A stretch of 64,000 nucleotides of DNA from Caballeronia sordidicola (GCF_002220365.1 NZ_MTHB01000123.1:62001-126000); one strand, 5' to 3'; numbered from the stretch's first letter, positions 36,472 to 46,289 are shown. The notes: a model not told the origin generated them from the letters alone. Translations and numbers: made by a program.

Positions 36472-37431
36472 ATGACAGATGCTCGCACCGCACTGGTTCT
36501 GGGGGCTACCGGCGGCATAGGTGGTGAAGTGGCGCGGCAACTTGCTGCGCGTGGCTGGAAGGTACGCGCGTTGCATCGTGACCCCGCTTCGCTAGCCAAC
36601 CGCGACGACCGATTCGAATGGCGCAAGGGCGACGCGATGAATCGACAGGCTGTTGTCGCTGCCGCGGACGGCGTGCAGCTTATTCTGCACGCCGTCAATC
36701 CACCGGGATATCGTGACTGGGGACAGCTGGTGTTGCCCATGATCGACAACACCATTGCCGCGGCGCGCGCTTCGGGTGCGAGGATTGTGTTGCCCGGCAC
36801 GGTCTACAACTATGGCCCGAACGCGTTTCCTGTATTGCGCGAATCGTCGTCTCAAGAACCGCTCACGCATAAGGGTGCCATCCGCGCCGAGCTGGAGCGA
36901 CGCCTGCAAGCGGCTAGCTCGGATGGGGTCCGTAGCCTTGTCGTGCGGGCAGGCGATTTTTTCGGACCCGGCAGCACCGGCAATAGCTGGTTTTCCGGGG
37001 GCATCGTCAAACCGGGCAAACCCGTTCGCGCCATGTTCTATCCGGGCAAGACCGGCATAGGACATCAATGGGCTTATGTGCCCGACGTAGCGCGCACGAT
37101 GGTGCGCCTGATCGAACAGGAGCAACGGCTGCCCGTTTTCGCGACCTTTCACATGCTGGGCCACTGGGACGCCGATGGCACGCAAATGATCGGTGCAATC
37201 AAACGCTCGGTCGACCAGCCCAAAGTCAAGGTGCGCTCGTTCCCCTGGTGGGTGCTTCCGCTGATGGCGCCCTTCTCCGAGATGTTCCGTGAGATGCGGG
37301 AGATGCGCTATTTGTGGAAGGAGCCCATCCGCATGGAGAATGCTTCGTTGCTGGCTACCCTGGGTGAGGAGCCGCATACGCCTTGGGATGAGGCGGTGAA
37401 GACTACGCTGACTGCGCTGCGTTGCATCTAG
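36472..37431 (+). CDS. NAD(P)-dependent epimerase/dehydratase-like (extended SDR) protein
   Basis: A 319-residue Rossmann protein with the nucleotide site LVLGATGGIGGEVARQL and Arg after strand 2 (RALHRD) suggesting NADP. LPGTVYNYGP holds the usual Tyr region, and VVRAGDFFGPG and YVPDVARTMVRLIE are typical of NAD-dependent epimerase/atypical SDR families. A full Y-x-x-x-K is not obvious (the Tyr is in YNYGP), so catalysis may be atypical. AGGAGG lies seven bases before the ATG. Divergent from LysR. Confidence 0.88.
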   Translation: MTDARTALVLGATGGIGGEVARQLAARGWKVRALHRDPASLANRDDRFEWRKGDAMNRQAVVAAADGVQLILHAVNPPGYRDWGQLVLPMIDNTIAAARASGARIVLPGTVYNYGPNAFPVLRESSSQEPLTHKGAIRAELERRLQAASSDGVRSLVVRAGDFFGPGSTGNSWFSGGIVKPGKPVRAMFYPGKTGIGHQWAYVPDVARTMVRLIEQEQRLPVFATFHMLGHWDADGTQMIGAIKRSVDQPKVKVRSFPWWVLPLMAPFSEMFREMREMRYLWKEPIRMENASLLATLGEEPHTPWDEAVKTTLTALRCI

Positions 37432-37622
37432 GGGTTTTGTCGTCTGCACGGCGTGTGGCGCATGCGGCGCGTGCGGCGTACGAACTGCCGCTCGACTATC
37501 CCTATGACGGACACATCGGGAATATCGACACCTATCTCGACCGGAACCCGGTCATCGTGTCGTTGATTGTCCGCGTTATGGAACGCGCTTGTCATGCAAC
37601 ATGGCTAGCGGTGCTGAGAACT

Positions 37623-38576
37623 TCATAGCCTGTACAACTTGGTAGCGTTGTCGTGAAATAGCGCCAAGCGCTGCAACGGCTTCAAGTCTGCAACTATTGA
37701 TTTGAAGCCGCCGAACAGCGTGTCCAACTTCACCACCACGCTGTCCACGGGGAAGTTGCTCGCGAACATACATCGTTCGACGCCGAAGATCTCAATCGCG
37801 TCCCGTACTATCGGACCATTCCGTTCGACACTCCAGGGCACGCTTCTCTCGCCGAGCCCCGATATCTTGAGCCTGACGTTGGCGCATGTAGCAAGCTCTG
37901 CAAGTGCGGTCCGCCACGCTTGCAGACCTTCAACGCTCCGATCCGCAGGCAACCCCGTATGGTTCACGATGATCGTGACGCCGGGGAAATCCCGCGCGAG
38001 TTCCACCGCTTCAACGAAGTGCCAAAAGGGCGTCTGAAGTTCGAACATGAGCCCCTTTGCCTCGAGCAGCGCATACCCGGCGCGCCATCGTTTGCAGCGC
38101 ATCGACCCGGGCGCGGCGAACGTCGCCGTATGCTCGCTACGCGCCACCGCCGCAGGCTTGTGCCGCACACTTCGGACCAGCGGCATCGACTGATACTCAT
38201 TCAGCACCTCAGCCACGTCATCACGGTCGAGCCAGACCTGCCCGGACATCGCATCCGGAAACCCGCAGCGCGCATTGAGCGTAGTCGCCCAGCGCGCTTC
38301 GCCAAGCGGATCGCGCGGGTCCCACTCGCCTTCCATCATGACCGTCTTCACGACGCGATGCGGTGCGGCCAGCGCGAAATAATCGTCCGGCAGGAAGTCG
38401 CGGCAGATCACTTCGTAGTCACCGTAGCGAAACGGAAGACGCGGGAGATCGCGCAGCCACGGATGATAGTTGCGCTGCAGATCCCAGAAGTGATGATGCG
38501 CATCGACGATCGGCAAGTCGGCGTTGTCGCCGCTTTGCAGGAAGCGCTCGCGCATCACATCATCGGACGTGGGCAT
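37623..38576 (-). CDS. Amidohydrolase family protein (lactonase-like)
   Basis: A 317-residue TIM-barrel amidohydrolase (amidohydrolase_2). The metal-site start is VDAHHHFWDL (H27-H29), followed by VNHTG and FASNFPVDS at the C-terminal catalytic Asp region. Relatives hydrolyse sugar lactones or 2-pyrone-4,6-dicarboxylate. It is the last gene of the minus-strand catabolic operon, beginning five bases after the PdxA-like stop, so it most likely opens a lactone of the pathway substrate. Confidence 0.9.
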   Translation of the reverse strand: MPTSDDVMRERFLQSGDNADLPIVDAHHHFWDLQRNYHPWLRDLPRLPFRYGDYEVICRDFLPDDYFALAAPHRVVKTVMMEGEWDPRDPLGEARWATTLNARCGFPDAMSGQVWLDRDDVAEVLNEYQSMPLVRSVRHKPAAVARSEHTATFAAPGSMRCKRWRAGYALLEAKGLMFELQTPFWHFVEAVELARDFPGVTIIVNHTGLPADRSVEGLQAWRTALAELATCANVRLKISGLGERSVPWSVERNGPIVRDAIEIFGVERCMFASNFPVDSVVVKLDTLFGGFKSIVADLKPLQRLALFHDNATKLYRL

Positions 38577-38581
38577 CGTCG

Positions 38582-39583
38582 TCAGCCCATGCGTGCGAGC
38601 GCCATCTGCGTGACGATATCGAACGCCTTCTGCGTGGCGCCTACGTCCGCGCGGCCCTTGCCGTGGATATCGAAAGCCGTGCCGTGCGCCGGGGTCGCGA
38701 TCGGCACCGGCAGGCCGCCATGCACCGTGACGCCGCGCCAGAAGCCCATCAGTTTCATCGCGATCTGGCCTTGGTCGTGGTACATGGTGACAACGCCGTC
38801 GAACGCTTTCTGGTCCCGGGCACGCACAAAGATCGTGTCGGCCGGGAATGGTCCTTGAGCATCAAACCCAAGCTTGCGCGCTTCATCCACGGCCGGCGCG
38901 ATCACGTCGATCTCCTCGCGGCCGAACGCACCGTTGTCGCCGTTATGGGGATTAAAGCCGCACACAGCAATGCGCGGTGCCGGGTTGCCCGCACGCTTGA
39001 GACCGTCATGAATCAGCCGCACCGCGTTGATGACCCGCTCGGCCGAGAGCTTCGCGCTCACGTCCTTCAACGCCATGTGCGAGGTCACGCGCGAGGTCCA
39101 CAGCTCGTCGAGCACGTTGAACTCGCAAAAGGCGCCGGTGTAGCCCAACTGCTGCGCGAACCACTCCATCTCGTCGCCAGTCTGCATGGCAGCCATGTGC
39201 AGCGAGGTCTTGTTGACCGGCGCGAATAACATGCCCTGCGTGCGGTTCGCTTTCGTCAGCGCCAGCGCCTGCTTGAATGCTTCGAGGCTATAACGGCCGC
39301 CGCGTTCAGTAGAGACAGCGCGTTCGTACGGAGTGTCGTCGGGCAGACGAAAGTCGATCAGCGACGGCGTACCGGTGCCCGTTGCGGCAGCTTGTTCTTG
39401 GTCGACGACGCTGTATTCAAAGCGCTGCCCCGCGATCTCCATGCCGGTCTCAAGTTCACGCCGGTCGCCAATGATCAGCAAGTCGGCCCGCGCCCGGTTC
39501 TCGGGTTTGGCGAGCAAACGCGCGATCAGTTCGGGGCCGATTCCGGCGGGGTCGCCAAGCAATACTGCAATACGAGGTGTCAT
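38582..39583 (-). CDS. PdxA-family dehydrogenase (4-hydroxythreonine-4-phosphate dehydrogenase-like)
   Basis: A 333-residue metal-dependent NAD(P) dehydrogenase of the PdxA family. MTPRIAVLLGDPAGIGPEL at the start, VTSHMALKD (metal His), CGFNPHNGDNGAFGREE and MYHDQGQIAMKLMGF, and the final THGTAFDIHGKG-like segment (HGTAFDIHGKGRAD) are characteristic. Besides vitamin B6 synthesis, members (PdxA2, TphB) oxidise and decarboxylate phosphorylated sugar acids or aromatic diols. Position inside a sugar-acid operon argues for a catabolic role, but the usual DUF1537 kinase partner is missing. Start at 39583 is preferred to an upstream in-frame start. Confidence 0.92.
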   Translation of the reverse strand: MTPRIAVLLGDPAGIGPELIARLLAKPENRARADLLIIGDRRELETGMEIAGQRFEYSVVDQEQAAATGTGTPSLIDFRLPDDTPYERAVSTERGGRYSLEAFKQALALTKANRTQGMLFAPVNKTSLHMAAMQTGDEMEWFAQQLGYTGAFCEFNVLDELWTSRVTSHMALKDVSAKLSAERVINAVRLIHDGLKRAGNPAPRIAVCGFNPHNGDNGAFGREEIDVIAPAVDEARKLGFDAQGPFPADTIFVRARDQKAFDGVVTMYHDQGQIAMKLMGFWRGVTVHGGLPVPIATPAHGTAFDIHGKGRADVGATQKAFDIVTQMALARMG

Positions 39584-39599
39584 GCGTTTCACCGTATGT

Positions 39600-40901
39600 T
39601 CAATGAGTGCGGCGCAGATCGATAGCGACCGAGCCGATGATATAAACCAGCGCACACGCGCTGTAGAACTGCAGGACGATGTCGAACGAACCCGTTCGCT
39701 GCAGGATGAAGCCGGTGATCAGCGGAATGGAGATACCGCCTACGCTCCCCGCGCAATTCATCAACGCGCCCAGCAGGCCAACCCGCCGGGGACTGGCGAG
39801 CAGCGACGGCAGGCTCCAGTAGAGACTACCCCACATCAGGAAAAACGCGGCCGCGCACAACACCACGACTGCCTCCAGTGCCGACGAGATCGAAGGCAAC
39901 GCAGCAAGCACGCCGAGCGTCGTCAGACCCGACAGCGCGATCATGCCCTTCACTACCTTGCCGCGTGTCCAGCCGCGAGTGCACAGCGCATCACAGAGAA
40001 AGCCACCCGAGAGCGAGCCCAGCGCGCCCGACAGGAAGATGAAGAACGTCGACGTGCCGATTTGCTGAAGACTCAGCCCCCGCGCTTGGGAGAGATAGCT
40101 CGGTCCCCACGTGAGCAGTCCGAAGAAGATCATCGCCCAGCTCAGGCGTCCGACGCACATGGCCACAGCCGAGCGTACCGGAAACGGCAGTTCATCGGCG
40201 GCGCTGAACGCGACCTTCGCAAAGGGAACAGCACCGCCGCTGATGTGATCGAGTTCGGTGGCGTTCACGCCGGGATGCTTGGCCGGATCATCGCGGAGAT
40301 AGTGCCATGCGAGCCAGCCGCAACCGATCGTCACCAACCCCGCCGCGATGAACGCCATGCGCCACGAGCCGAATACCAGGATCAGGTTCGAGATCGCGAG
40401 GCCGCCTATGGCTGCGCCGAGCGGCGAGCCGGCATCCATCAGCACCGCGCCACGCGCCCGCTCATGACGCGAGAGCCACAGCGCGTTGAGCTTGCTGCCG
40501 GCCGGGAAGAGCGGCGCTTCAGCGGCGCCCAGCCCGACTCGCAGCAACAGCATCGAGAGACCGCCTGACGCTACCCCGAGCAAGGTCTGGAACACACCCC
40601 ACAGCAGGGTAGCGGCCGCCACCACGCGACGTGGCCCGAAGCGGTCGATGAGCCAACCGCCGGGAATCTGCAGCAGCGCATACGACCAGAAGAAACTGGA
40701 AAGGATCAGCCCTTGCATGGCCGGCGAAAGAGCGAACTCCTTTGCGATAGTCGGCATGGCAATGGACAGCGAGATCCGGTCAACCAGGTTGATCAGCGTG
40801 ATGAGAAACACCACGCCGAAGATGCGCCAGCGCACACTGGTCGCCCTCTCCGCCTGCGCCATTGCGCGTGGCGGGTCACGCGCTTCGATACGGCTTTGCA
40901 T
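39600..40901 (-). CDS. MFS transporter of the ACS (anion:cation symporter) family
   Basis: A 433-residue 12-helix carrier. NLVDRISLSIAMPTIAKEF in helix 1, GGWLIDRFGPRRV (loop 2-3) and EAPLFPAGSK (helix 4) fit the ACS family, which imports hexuronates, glucarate, tartrate or phthalate with protons. It sits between the dehydratase and PdxA-like genes, 16 and 48 bases from them. It therefore probably carries the pathway's substrate. A second ACS carrier is at the head of the same operon. Confidence 0.93.
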   Translation of the reverse strand: MQSRIEARDPPRAMAQAERATSVRWRIFGVVFLITLINLVDRISLSIAMPTIAKEFALSPAMQGLILSSFFWSYALLQIPGGWLIDRFGPRRVVAAATLLWGVFQTLLGVASGGLSMLLLRVGLGAAEAPLFPAGSKLNALWLSRHERARGAVLMDAGSPLGAAIGGLAISNLILVFGSWRMAFIAAGLVTIGCGWLAWHYLRDDPAKHPGVNATELDHISGGAVPFAKVAFSAADELPFPVRSAVAMCVGRLSWAMIFFGLLTWGPSYLSQARGLSLQQIGTSTFFIFLSGALGSLSGGFLCDALCTRGWTRGKVVKGMIALSGLTTLGVLAALPSISSALEAVVVLCAAAFFLMWGSLYWSLPSLLASPRRVGLLGALMNCAGSVGGISIPLITGFILQRTGSFDIVLQFYSACALVYIIGSVAIDLRRTH

Positions 40902-40949
40902 GGCTGTCTCCTGGTCTTTATGGTGACGATCAGCGTCAAAGGCTGCCGG

Positions 40950-42125
40950 TCACTCGATGATGTTGAAGTCGTCGAGATACTTGTCGCTCAGGGTAATGCC
41001 GAGTCCGGGCGTCTCGTCGGAGAGTTGCAGGAAACCATTTTCCGGTTGCGGCTCGCCCTCGAAGATGTAGTAGAACAATTCGTTGCCGACTTCAACGTCA
41101 AATACAGGGAAGAACTCGGACATGGGGCTCGCCGTGCTCGACATGGTCAGGTGATAGTTATGCATCTGGCCCGCGTGCGGGATCACCGGTACTGACCACG
41201 CTTCCGCCATGGCGTTGATCTTGCGCGCGGCCGTGATGCCGCCCACGCGATTGGTGTCGTACTGGATCACGTCCACCGCGCGGCGTTCCAGCAGGTCCTT
41301 GAAACCATAGCTCGTGAATTCGTGTTCGCCGCCGGACACAGGAATGATGTTCATCTTCTTCAGTTCCTGATACCCCTCGACGTCGTCGCCAATCACCGGC
41401 TCCTCGATCCAGCGCGGATTGAATTCCGCCAGGCGCGGCAACATGCGGCGCGCGTATTCGAGCGTCCAGCCCATGTAGCATTCGACCATGATGTCGATGT
41501 CGTCACCCGCCAGTTCGCGCAGCAGCCGAACTTGCTCCAGGTTTTTCGCCATGCCCTTGGGTCCATCCTTCGGACCATAGCCGAAGCGCATCTTCATCGC
41601 CGTGAAACCCTGGTCCAGATAACCTTGCGCTTCGGCCAGAAACACATCGCGGTCGTCATTGTTATAAAGCTTCGACGCGTAACACCAGATCTTTTCCTTC
41701 GTGCGCCCGCCCAGCAGCTTGAACACCGGCTTCTTCACCGCCTTGCCCATGATGTCCCACAGCGCAATGTCCACCGCCGAGATCGCGGCCATGCCGATCC
41801 CCTTGCGACCCCACGCGTGCGTGCGCCGATACATCTTCTGCCAGATGTATTCGTTGTCGAACGGGTCTTCGCCAATGGCGATCGGGGCAAGGTATTCATC
41901 GACGATCTGCTTGGCAATGCGCGGCGCGAGCGCGCAGTTGCCAATACCGATGGTACCGTCATCGCACTCCACTTCCACCACGAGCCAGCCGTGGAAGCGG
42001 AACGAACCCATCGCGTCACCACGCTCGTAAAGAATGTCCACGGCGTTGGTGCAGAAGTGCGCTTGCGGCGGCACGACCTTGCCTTTCCATTCAAAGACGC
42101 GCGTGCGGATATGCTTGATTTTCAT
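40950..42125 (-). CDS. Enolase-superfamily (mandelate racemase/muconate lactonizing enzyme family) sugar-acid dehydratase
   Basis: A 391-residue enzyme with an N-terminal capping domain and a TIM barrel. The KxR/KxK base region is AMKMRFGYG. Metal ligands lie in [18 protein letters not shown] and SGGEHEFT, and the general acid/base His in [12 protein letters not shown]. The pattern resembles L-rhamnonate dehydratase (RhmD)-like dehydratases, which turn aldonic acids into 2-keto-3-deoxy acids; the exact acid is undetermined. It is central to the minus-strand operon with two ACS carriers, a PdxA-like dehydrogenase and a lactonase-like hydrolase. Confidence 0.9.
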   Translation of the reverse strand: MKIKHIRTRVFEWKGKVVPPQAHFCTNAVDILYERGDAMGSFRFHGWLVVEVECDDGTIGIGNCALAPRIAKQIVDEYLAPIAIGEDPFDNEYIWQKMYRRTHAWGRKGIGMAAISAVDIALWDIMGKAVKKPVFKLLGGRTKEKIWCYASKLYNNDDRDVFLAEAQGYLDQGFTAMKMRFGYGPKDGPKGMAKNLEQVRLLRELAGDDIDIMVECYMGWTLEYARRMLPRLAEFNPRWIEEPVIGDDVEGYQELKKMNIIPVSGGEHEFTSYGFKDLLERRAVDVIQYDTNRVGGITAARKINAMAEAWSVPVIPHAGQMHNYHLTMSSTASPMSEFFPVFDVEVGNELFYYIFEGEPQPENGFLQLSDETPGLGITLSDKYLDDFNIIE

Positions 42126-42163
42126 GGTCTGACTCTCCTCGAAGAAGCTAATGACCTAATGAC

Positions 42164-43504
42164 TTAATGGCTCGGCCGTTTTTTGCCAAGCGGTGCTGCG
42201 GAATCGATCGAACCGGTGGACTGCGCCGAAGCGGACTTGAAAGCGAGCAGCAAGGCCGCGCCAATGAGCCCGACCACCGCAAGCGACAGCATCCCCGCCT
42301 CCGGCGAGCCGACCACTCGCTCAGCCAGTCCTTTAAGGTTCGGAGCAACGAAGCCGCCCAGGTTGCCGATCGAATTGACAAGAGCAATGCCGCCCGCGGC
42401 AGCAGCGCCGCCGAGATAGCCTGTCGGCAAGGTCCAGAAGAGCGGTTGCACTGAGACGAATCCAATTGCGGCAACGCAGAACGCAATCACGGCCAGCGTG
42501 AGCGAAGCGGTCATGGCCGAGGCCGCAATCCCGAGCGCCGCGAGCGTGAGCATGGCGGCAGCAAACGTCCGATGATGTCCCACGCGATCAGCAATGCGAG
42601 TGACCACGAAAGTCCCGGCAATCGCCGCGATCCATGGAATGGCCGTGATCAAGCCGACCTTCGTCCCCACGTGGCCGCCGGTCAGCCCGGCAATACGGGT
42701 CGGCAAATAGAAGACCACGCCATAGACGCTGATCTGCACCGTGAAGTAGATGAAGCTGAAGAAGAGCACACGCTTGTCGCGCAAGGCGGCGAGCACCGAG
42801 GACGGTCCATGCGCAAGCTTGCGTTCGTCCTCGGCGCGCAACGCAGTGCTCAATGCATCGCGTTGCGCGTCGCTGAGCCAGCGTGCATCGATAGGGCGAT
42901 CGGTCAGGTAGAAGTAAGCGATAACACCCACCACCGAAGCCGCCACGCCTTCGACCACGAACAGCCATTGCCACGGATGCAGCCCGAACGGATTTGACGT
43001 ATCGAGCAAGAGCCCTGACACCGGACTGCCGAGCAGCAGGGCAAGCGGAAAGCCGAAGTAGAACGCGCCCATGGTTTGCGAGCGGGTCTTGGCCGGAAAC
43101 CAGTTTGAAAGAAACAGGATGATGCCGGGGAAGAAGCCCGCCTCCGCTATCCCGAGCAGGACCCGCAGCGCATAGAAGCTCGTTGCATCGTGAACCAGCG
43201 CCGTACATGCAGAGACAATGCCCCACGTGACCATGATGCGGCTCATCCAGACGCGCGCGCCGAAGCGGTACATGAGAAGGTTGCTGGGCACTTCGAAGAT
43301 GGCGTAACCGATGAAGAAGACCCCCGCGCCGAACGCGAATGCCGCGTCGCTCAGGCCCGTGTCAGCCTGCAGGACGCTCTTCGCAAACCCCACGTTGGCA
43401 CGGTCGATGAAGGCCAGCACGTACATCAGCACCAGAAATGGCAACAGCCGCGAACGCGCCTTGCCAATCGCGCTGTCGAGCGCTGTATCGCGGGTCGCGA
43501 TCAT
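42164..43504 (-). CDS. MFS transporter of the ACS family (tartrate/phthalate-like)
   Basis: A 446-residue 12-helix carrier. YVLAFIDRANVGFAK in helix 1, RFGARVWM, GIAEAGFFPGII and SNWFPAKTRS are the hallmarks of the tartrate/phthalate (TtuB-like) branch. It is the first gene of the operon and directly faces the divergent LysR gene. Two different ACS carriers in one operon suggest two forms of the substrate (for example acid and lactone, or two epimers) or import plus export. Confidence 0.93.
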   Translation of the reverse strand: MIATRDTALDSAIGKARSRLLPFLVLMYVLAFIDRANVGFAKSVLQADTGLSDAAFAFGAGVFFIGYAIFEVPSNLLMYRFGARVWMSRIMVTWGIVSACTALVHDATSFYALRVLLGIAEAGFFPGIILFLSNWFPAKTRSQTMGAFYFGFPLALLLGSPVSGLLLDTSNPFGLHPWQWLFVVEGVAASVVGVIAYFYLTDRPIDARWLSDAQRDALSTALRAEDERKLAHGPSSVLAALRDKRVLFFSFIYFTVQISVYGVVFYLPTRIAGLTGGHVGTKVGLITAIPWIAAIAGTFVVTRIADRVGHHRTFAAAMLTLAALGIAASAMTASLTLAVIAFCVAAIGFVSVQPLFWTLPTGYLGGAAAAGGIALVNSIGNLGGFVAPNLKGLAERVVGSPEAGMLSLAVVGLIGAALLLAFKSASAQSTGSIDSAAPLGKKRPSH

Positions 43505-43598
43505 TGATTTGTCTCCTGAGTTTTTGTTGCACGCGGCTCGTTCCCGGCTCTTTCCCGGCTCGTTATGCCGAGGGTTTTTGTGCGTGTCGTTGGATACC

Positions 43599-43617
43599 CG
43601 TAGTGTGCGAAACTACG
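43599..43617. promoter_or_regulatory. Inverted repeat in the catabolic operon/LysR promoter
   Basis: CGTAGT and ACTACG with a seven-base spacer (GTGCGAA), about 57 bases before the LysR start and 95 before the operon. The half-site and spacing are in keeping with a LysR T-N11-A-type site (the outer bases are 5'-T and A). Candidate operator. Confidence 0.45.
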
Positions 43618-43673
43618 CGATAACTGACTATTGAATTAATCGCATCACCCCATTCCCTGGAGTTATCGCTCCC

Positions 43674-44612
43674 ATGATCGCGCCCGCATCCACCATCCGC
43701 AAACGCTTGCGCCTGCGCCACCTGCAACTCATGGTGGCGCTCTCGGAAACCGGATCGCTTCGCCGCGCCGCCGACGAACTCGCGATGACTCAGCCCGCCG
43801 CGACCAAAGCGCTGCAGGAGCTGGAGGACACCGTTGGCGTGTCGCTATTCTTGCGGCATGCGCGCGGCATGGAGCCGACCATCTTCGGCGAAGCGGTCAT
43901 GCGTTACGCACGCGTGGTGTTTGAAGACCTCGACGAACTGCGCGAGGAGCTGGCCGCGATCGAGGCCGGCGATATCGGCAAGGTGCGCGTCGGCGCCGTG
44001 ATGGCACCCGCGCCCGAACTGCTGACGCAAGCCATTGTGTCGTTGAAAGAAGCGCACCCTCGCTTGCAGATCTCCGTGCAGATCGATACAAGCGACGTGC
44101 TCGTGCAAGCGTTGCAGCAAGACCAGCTCGACATTGTGATCGGGCGGATTCCCGATGGTTTTCCCGCACTTGATTTGAGTTTCGAAACCTTGGCGGAGGA
44201 GGCTTTATCGATTGTCGCGCGGCCGGATCATCCTGCCGCGAGAGCCAGCGCGCGGCCCAAGCTTGCAGAGCTGGCGCACTATGCCTGGATCGTGCAGCCG
44301 CATCCGAGCCCGATGCGCCAGATCATCGACCAGACCTTTCGCGAGTCGCGCGTTGCGCCGCCCATCAGTACTGTGGAGACCTCGTCGATCCTCACCACGC
44401 TATCGCTCTTGCGCGACTCCGACATGCTGGCGGTACTACCAAGTTCGGTCGCGCAGTACTACGTTGCGCTGAAAACCATGACTTCACTGCCAACGCCATT
44501 GCGTGGAAGGCTCGCACCGTATGGGCTGATTCTTCGAAAAAACCGCCGGATCAGGCCGGCGACTCAACTCGTGATCGATGTGATCCGGGGGGGCGCAGCG
44601 CTCGCTCAGTGA
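43674..44612 (+). CDS. LysR-family transcriptional regulator of the sugar-acid operon
   Basis: A 312-residue LysR protein. The opening RKRLRLRHLQLMVALSETGSLRRAADELAMTQPAATKALQELE is typical of the GbpR/CbbR-like branch that controls galactose and sugar-acid use. The effector domain follows (KVRVGAVMAPAPELL). Divergent from the five-gene minus-strand operon, which it very probably activates when the substrate is present. Its stop lies inside the end of the truncated MFS gene on the opposite strand. Confidence 0.93.
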   Translation: MIAPASTIRKRLRLRHLQLMVALSETGSLRRAADELAMTQPAATKALQELEDTVGVSLFLRHARGMEPTIFGEAVMRYARVVFEDLDELREELAAIEAGDIGKVRVGAVMAPAPELLTQAIVSLKEAHPRLQISVQIDTSDVLVQALQQDQLDIVIGRIPDGFPALDLSFETLAEEALSIVARPDHPAARASARPKLAELAHYAWIVQPHPSPMRQIIDQTFRESRVAPPISTVETSSILTTLSLLRDSDMLAVLPSSVAQYYVALKTMTSLPTPLRGRLAPYGLILRKNRRIRPATQLVIDVIRGGAALAQ

Positions 44613-45280
44613 CCAAGGCGGTCCGCCAGCTTGAGTCCGTGGCGGGTTTCATCGTCGCTATCGGCACTTTTATCCAGCGCTATATCCGGACGCATGAAGA
44701 ACGTCATCACCATGCCGATCGCAAGCAGGCCGACTGAACCAGCGAACGGCAACGTCCAGTTTCCCGTGTGATCCACCACAAAGCCAAATACGATCGGCGA
44801 GAAGATACCCGCTACCGCGGAGCCCGCATTCACCAGGCCGCTCGCAATGCCGACGTGCTTGGGCGTAATGTCCATCGGCACCGCCCAGATGGGTCCGATA
44901 GTCATCTCCAGAAAGAAGAACGACAGGCTCATGGACGCAGCCATGACCGGCAGCGACTTCACGAACAGCACCGGTGCGAGGAATACGAGCGCACCAAGAA
45001 ACGCGCCAATGATGACATTACGCCGCGCCGCCACCACGTTGCCCGTGCGTTTCAATATGCGGTCGCTCAGCACGCCGCCCGCGGTATTGCCGAGCACACC
45101 AGAGAGGAATACTCCCGCCGAAAATAGCGCGGAGTTTTTCAGGTCGAGGCCACGTCCATGCATGAAAAACGTGGGTAACCATGTGAAGAACAACCAGCCG
45201 GTCCAGCCATAGCAGAAGTAGACAATCATGGTCGGGCCGATGCGCTTGAGCAGCCGCCGCCACGGAACCGGCGACGCGTC
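44606..45280 (-). pseudogene. Truncated MFS transporter (C-terminal half only)
   Basis: The frame encodes the second half of an ACS-type carrier: PVPWRRLLKRIGPTMIVYF, then FFTWLPTFFMHGRGL, NTAGGVLSDRIL, and the last helices to a normal stop. The whole N-terminal half is missing: upstream of about 45280 the reading turns into unrelated sequence and a headless gene fragment on the other strand. A chance ATG at 45229 could make a 207-residue product with no function. It marks the left border of the inserted T6SS island. Confidence 0.8.
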
Positions 45281-45300
45281 TGACGGACAAAGCCGAATAG

Positions 45301-45594
45301 GACCCGGCGCGCGAAGCCTACGCCGCGCGGCTGCGTGAATCGAGCACGCCCGATACGCCCAAAGTCGATCCCCAAACCAGTGAAATCGTCGCCACCTATG
45401 CGCAGATGCGCGAAGGTAACCAGCGGGCGCACATGATGGATGAACTGGATACGGCGGGCGACTTCATCCGCTATGTCGCAAGCGACGCGCACCGCGACGA
45501 GTTGTCCACCATCTTTAAAGCGCGGGCCGAAGAACTCGATAAACCCGCGTCAATTAAGCACGCGAATATTGTGGAGACGATCGATGGCAAATGA
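45301..45594 (+). pseudogene. Headless gene fragment at island border
   Basis: A plus-strand frame, open from 45301 (just after a TAG) to the stop at 45594, reads as an acidic, helical protein tail (DPAREAYAARLRES ... DELSTIFKARAEELDKPASI). The composition is clearly coding, but there is no start codon before 45406 and no upstream body. Family not recognised; it could come from a plasmid or phage protein. It abuts the truncated MFS gene, so a recombination break lies near 45280-45300. Confidence 0.5.
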
Positions 45595-45821
45595 CTCCCG
45601 GAATGACTCCCTTTAGCGAAACCGGCGCCAGGTCGCAGACAAGCGAGCCGGAGCAAGGTCGTCCGGCATGAGTCGTCATGGCCGCGCGCGCTCGCCGTTT
45701 CGACGTCGCGCTCGTGTTCGCGATCGAGCTTGCCCTTTCTGCTGCACCGAGGCCGCGATCCGGGTCGCCGTCGCAATTACGTTTATCTGAGATGTGCCGT
45801 GAAACCTGCAAAGGATCAACC

Positions 45822-46289
45822 ATGACAAAAGTCCGAGGTGACCCGCCCAATATACCGCCACCGGACTTGTTCGAGCTTCCGCGCACGAAGCTGTTGCGCA
45901 TCGACCAGATGCTTTACTACATCCCGATGTCGAGAAGCTGCTGGACTAAAAACGTCCGCGAAAACGGCTTTCCGCATGGCGTCAAGTACGGCCCAAAACA
46001 GGTCTTTTATCCCCTGGGCGAGATTCAGGATTTGATTACTCGGATGGGCCGCGCCGGTTCGACATGGCAGGCGCTAACGGGCGCGTCAGGAGCTGCTCAG
46101 AACGGGCCGGGCACCGCTGGTTCGGCAGACCTGCCGGTGATGGCGCAACGCCACCCTAAAGCCGTAAAAACGAATGGACAACCGCGCGCAACGCGTGGCT
46201 GTCTGAGCGATGAATCGATCGACGCCGACGCAATCTTGCGGCTTATAACACGCAGTACATCAATGTTTTTTAGGATAACTCCTAAATAA
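45822..46289 (+). CDS. AlpA-like helix-turn-helix (phage/excisionase-type) regulator
   Basis: A 155-residue protein from the ATG at 45822 (AAAGGATC upstream). Residues about 22-75 (LLRIDQMLYYIPMSRSCWTKNVRENG, then GPKQVFYPLGEIQDLI) have the pattern of AlpA/MerR-like winged helices that regulate integrases and prophage genes: MSRS for the turn and the YPLGEI wing. The C-terminal half is variable and Ala/Gly-rich. Found at the left end of the T6SS island, it is probably a leftover control gene of the mobile element that brought it. Confidence 0.7.
   Translation: MTKVRGDPPNIPPPDLFELPRTKLLRIDQMLYYIPMSRSCWTKNVRENGFPHGVKYGPKQVFYPLGEIQDLITRMGRAGSTWQALTGASGAAQNGPGTAGSADLPVMAQRHPKAVKTNGQPRATRGCLSDESIDADAILRLITRSTSMFFRITPK

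Noticed and set aside
39333..40568. Long plus-strand frame of 411 codons opposite the PdxA-like and MFS genes
   Set aside because: Crosses two clear genes on the other strand and reads as low-complexity, Arg/Gln/Glu-rich sequence.
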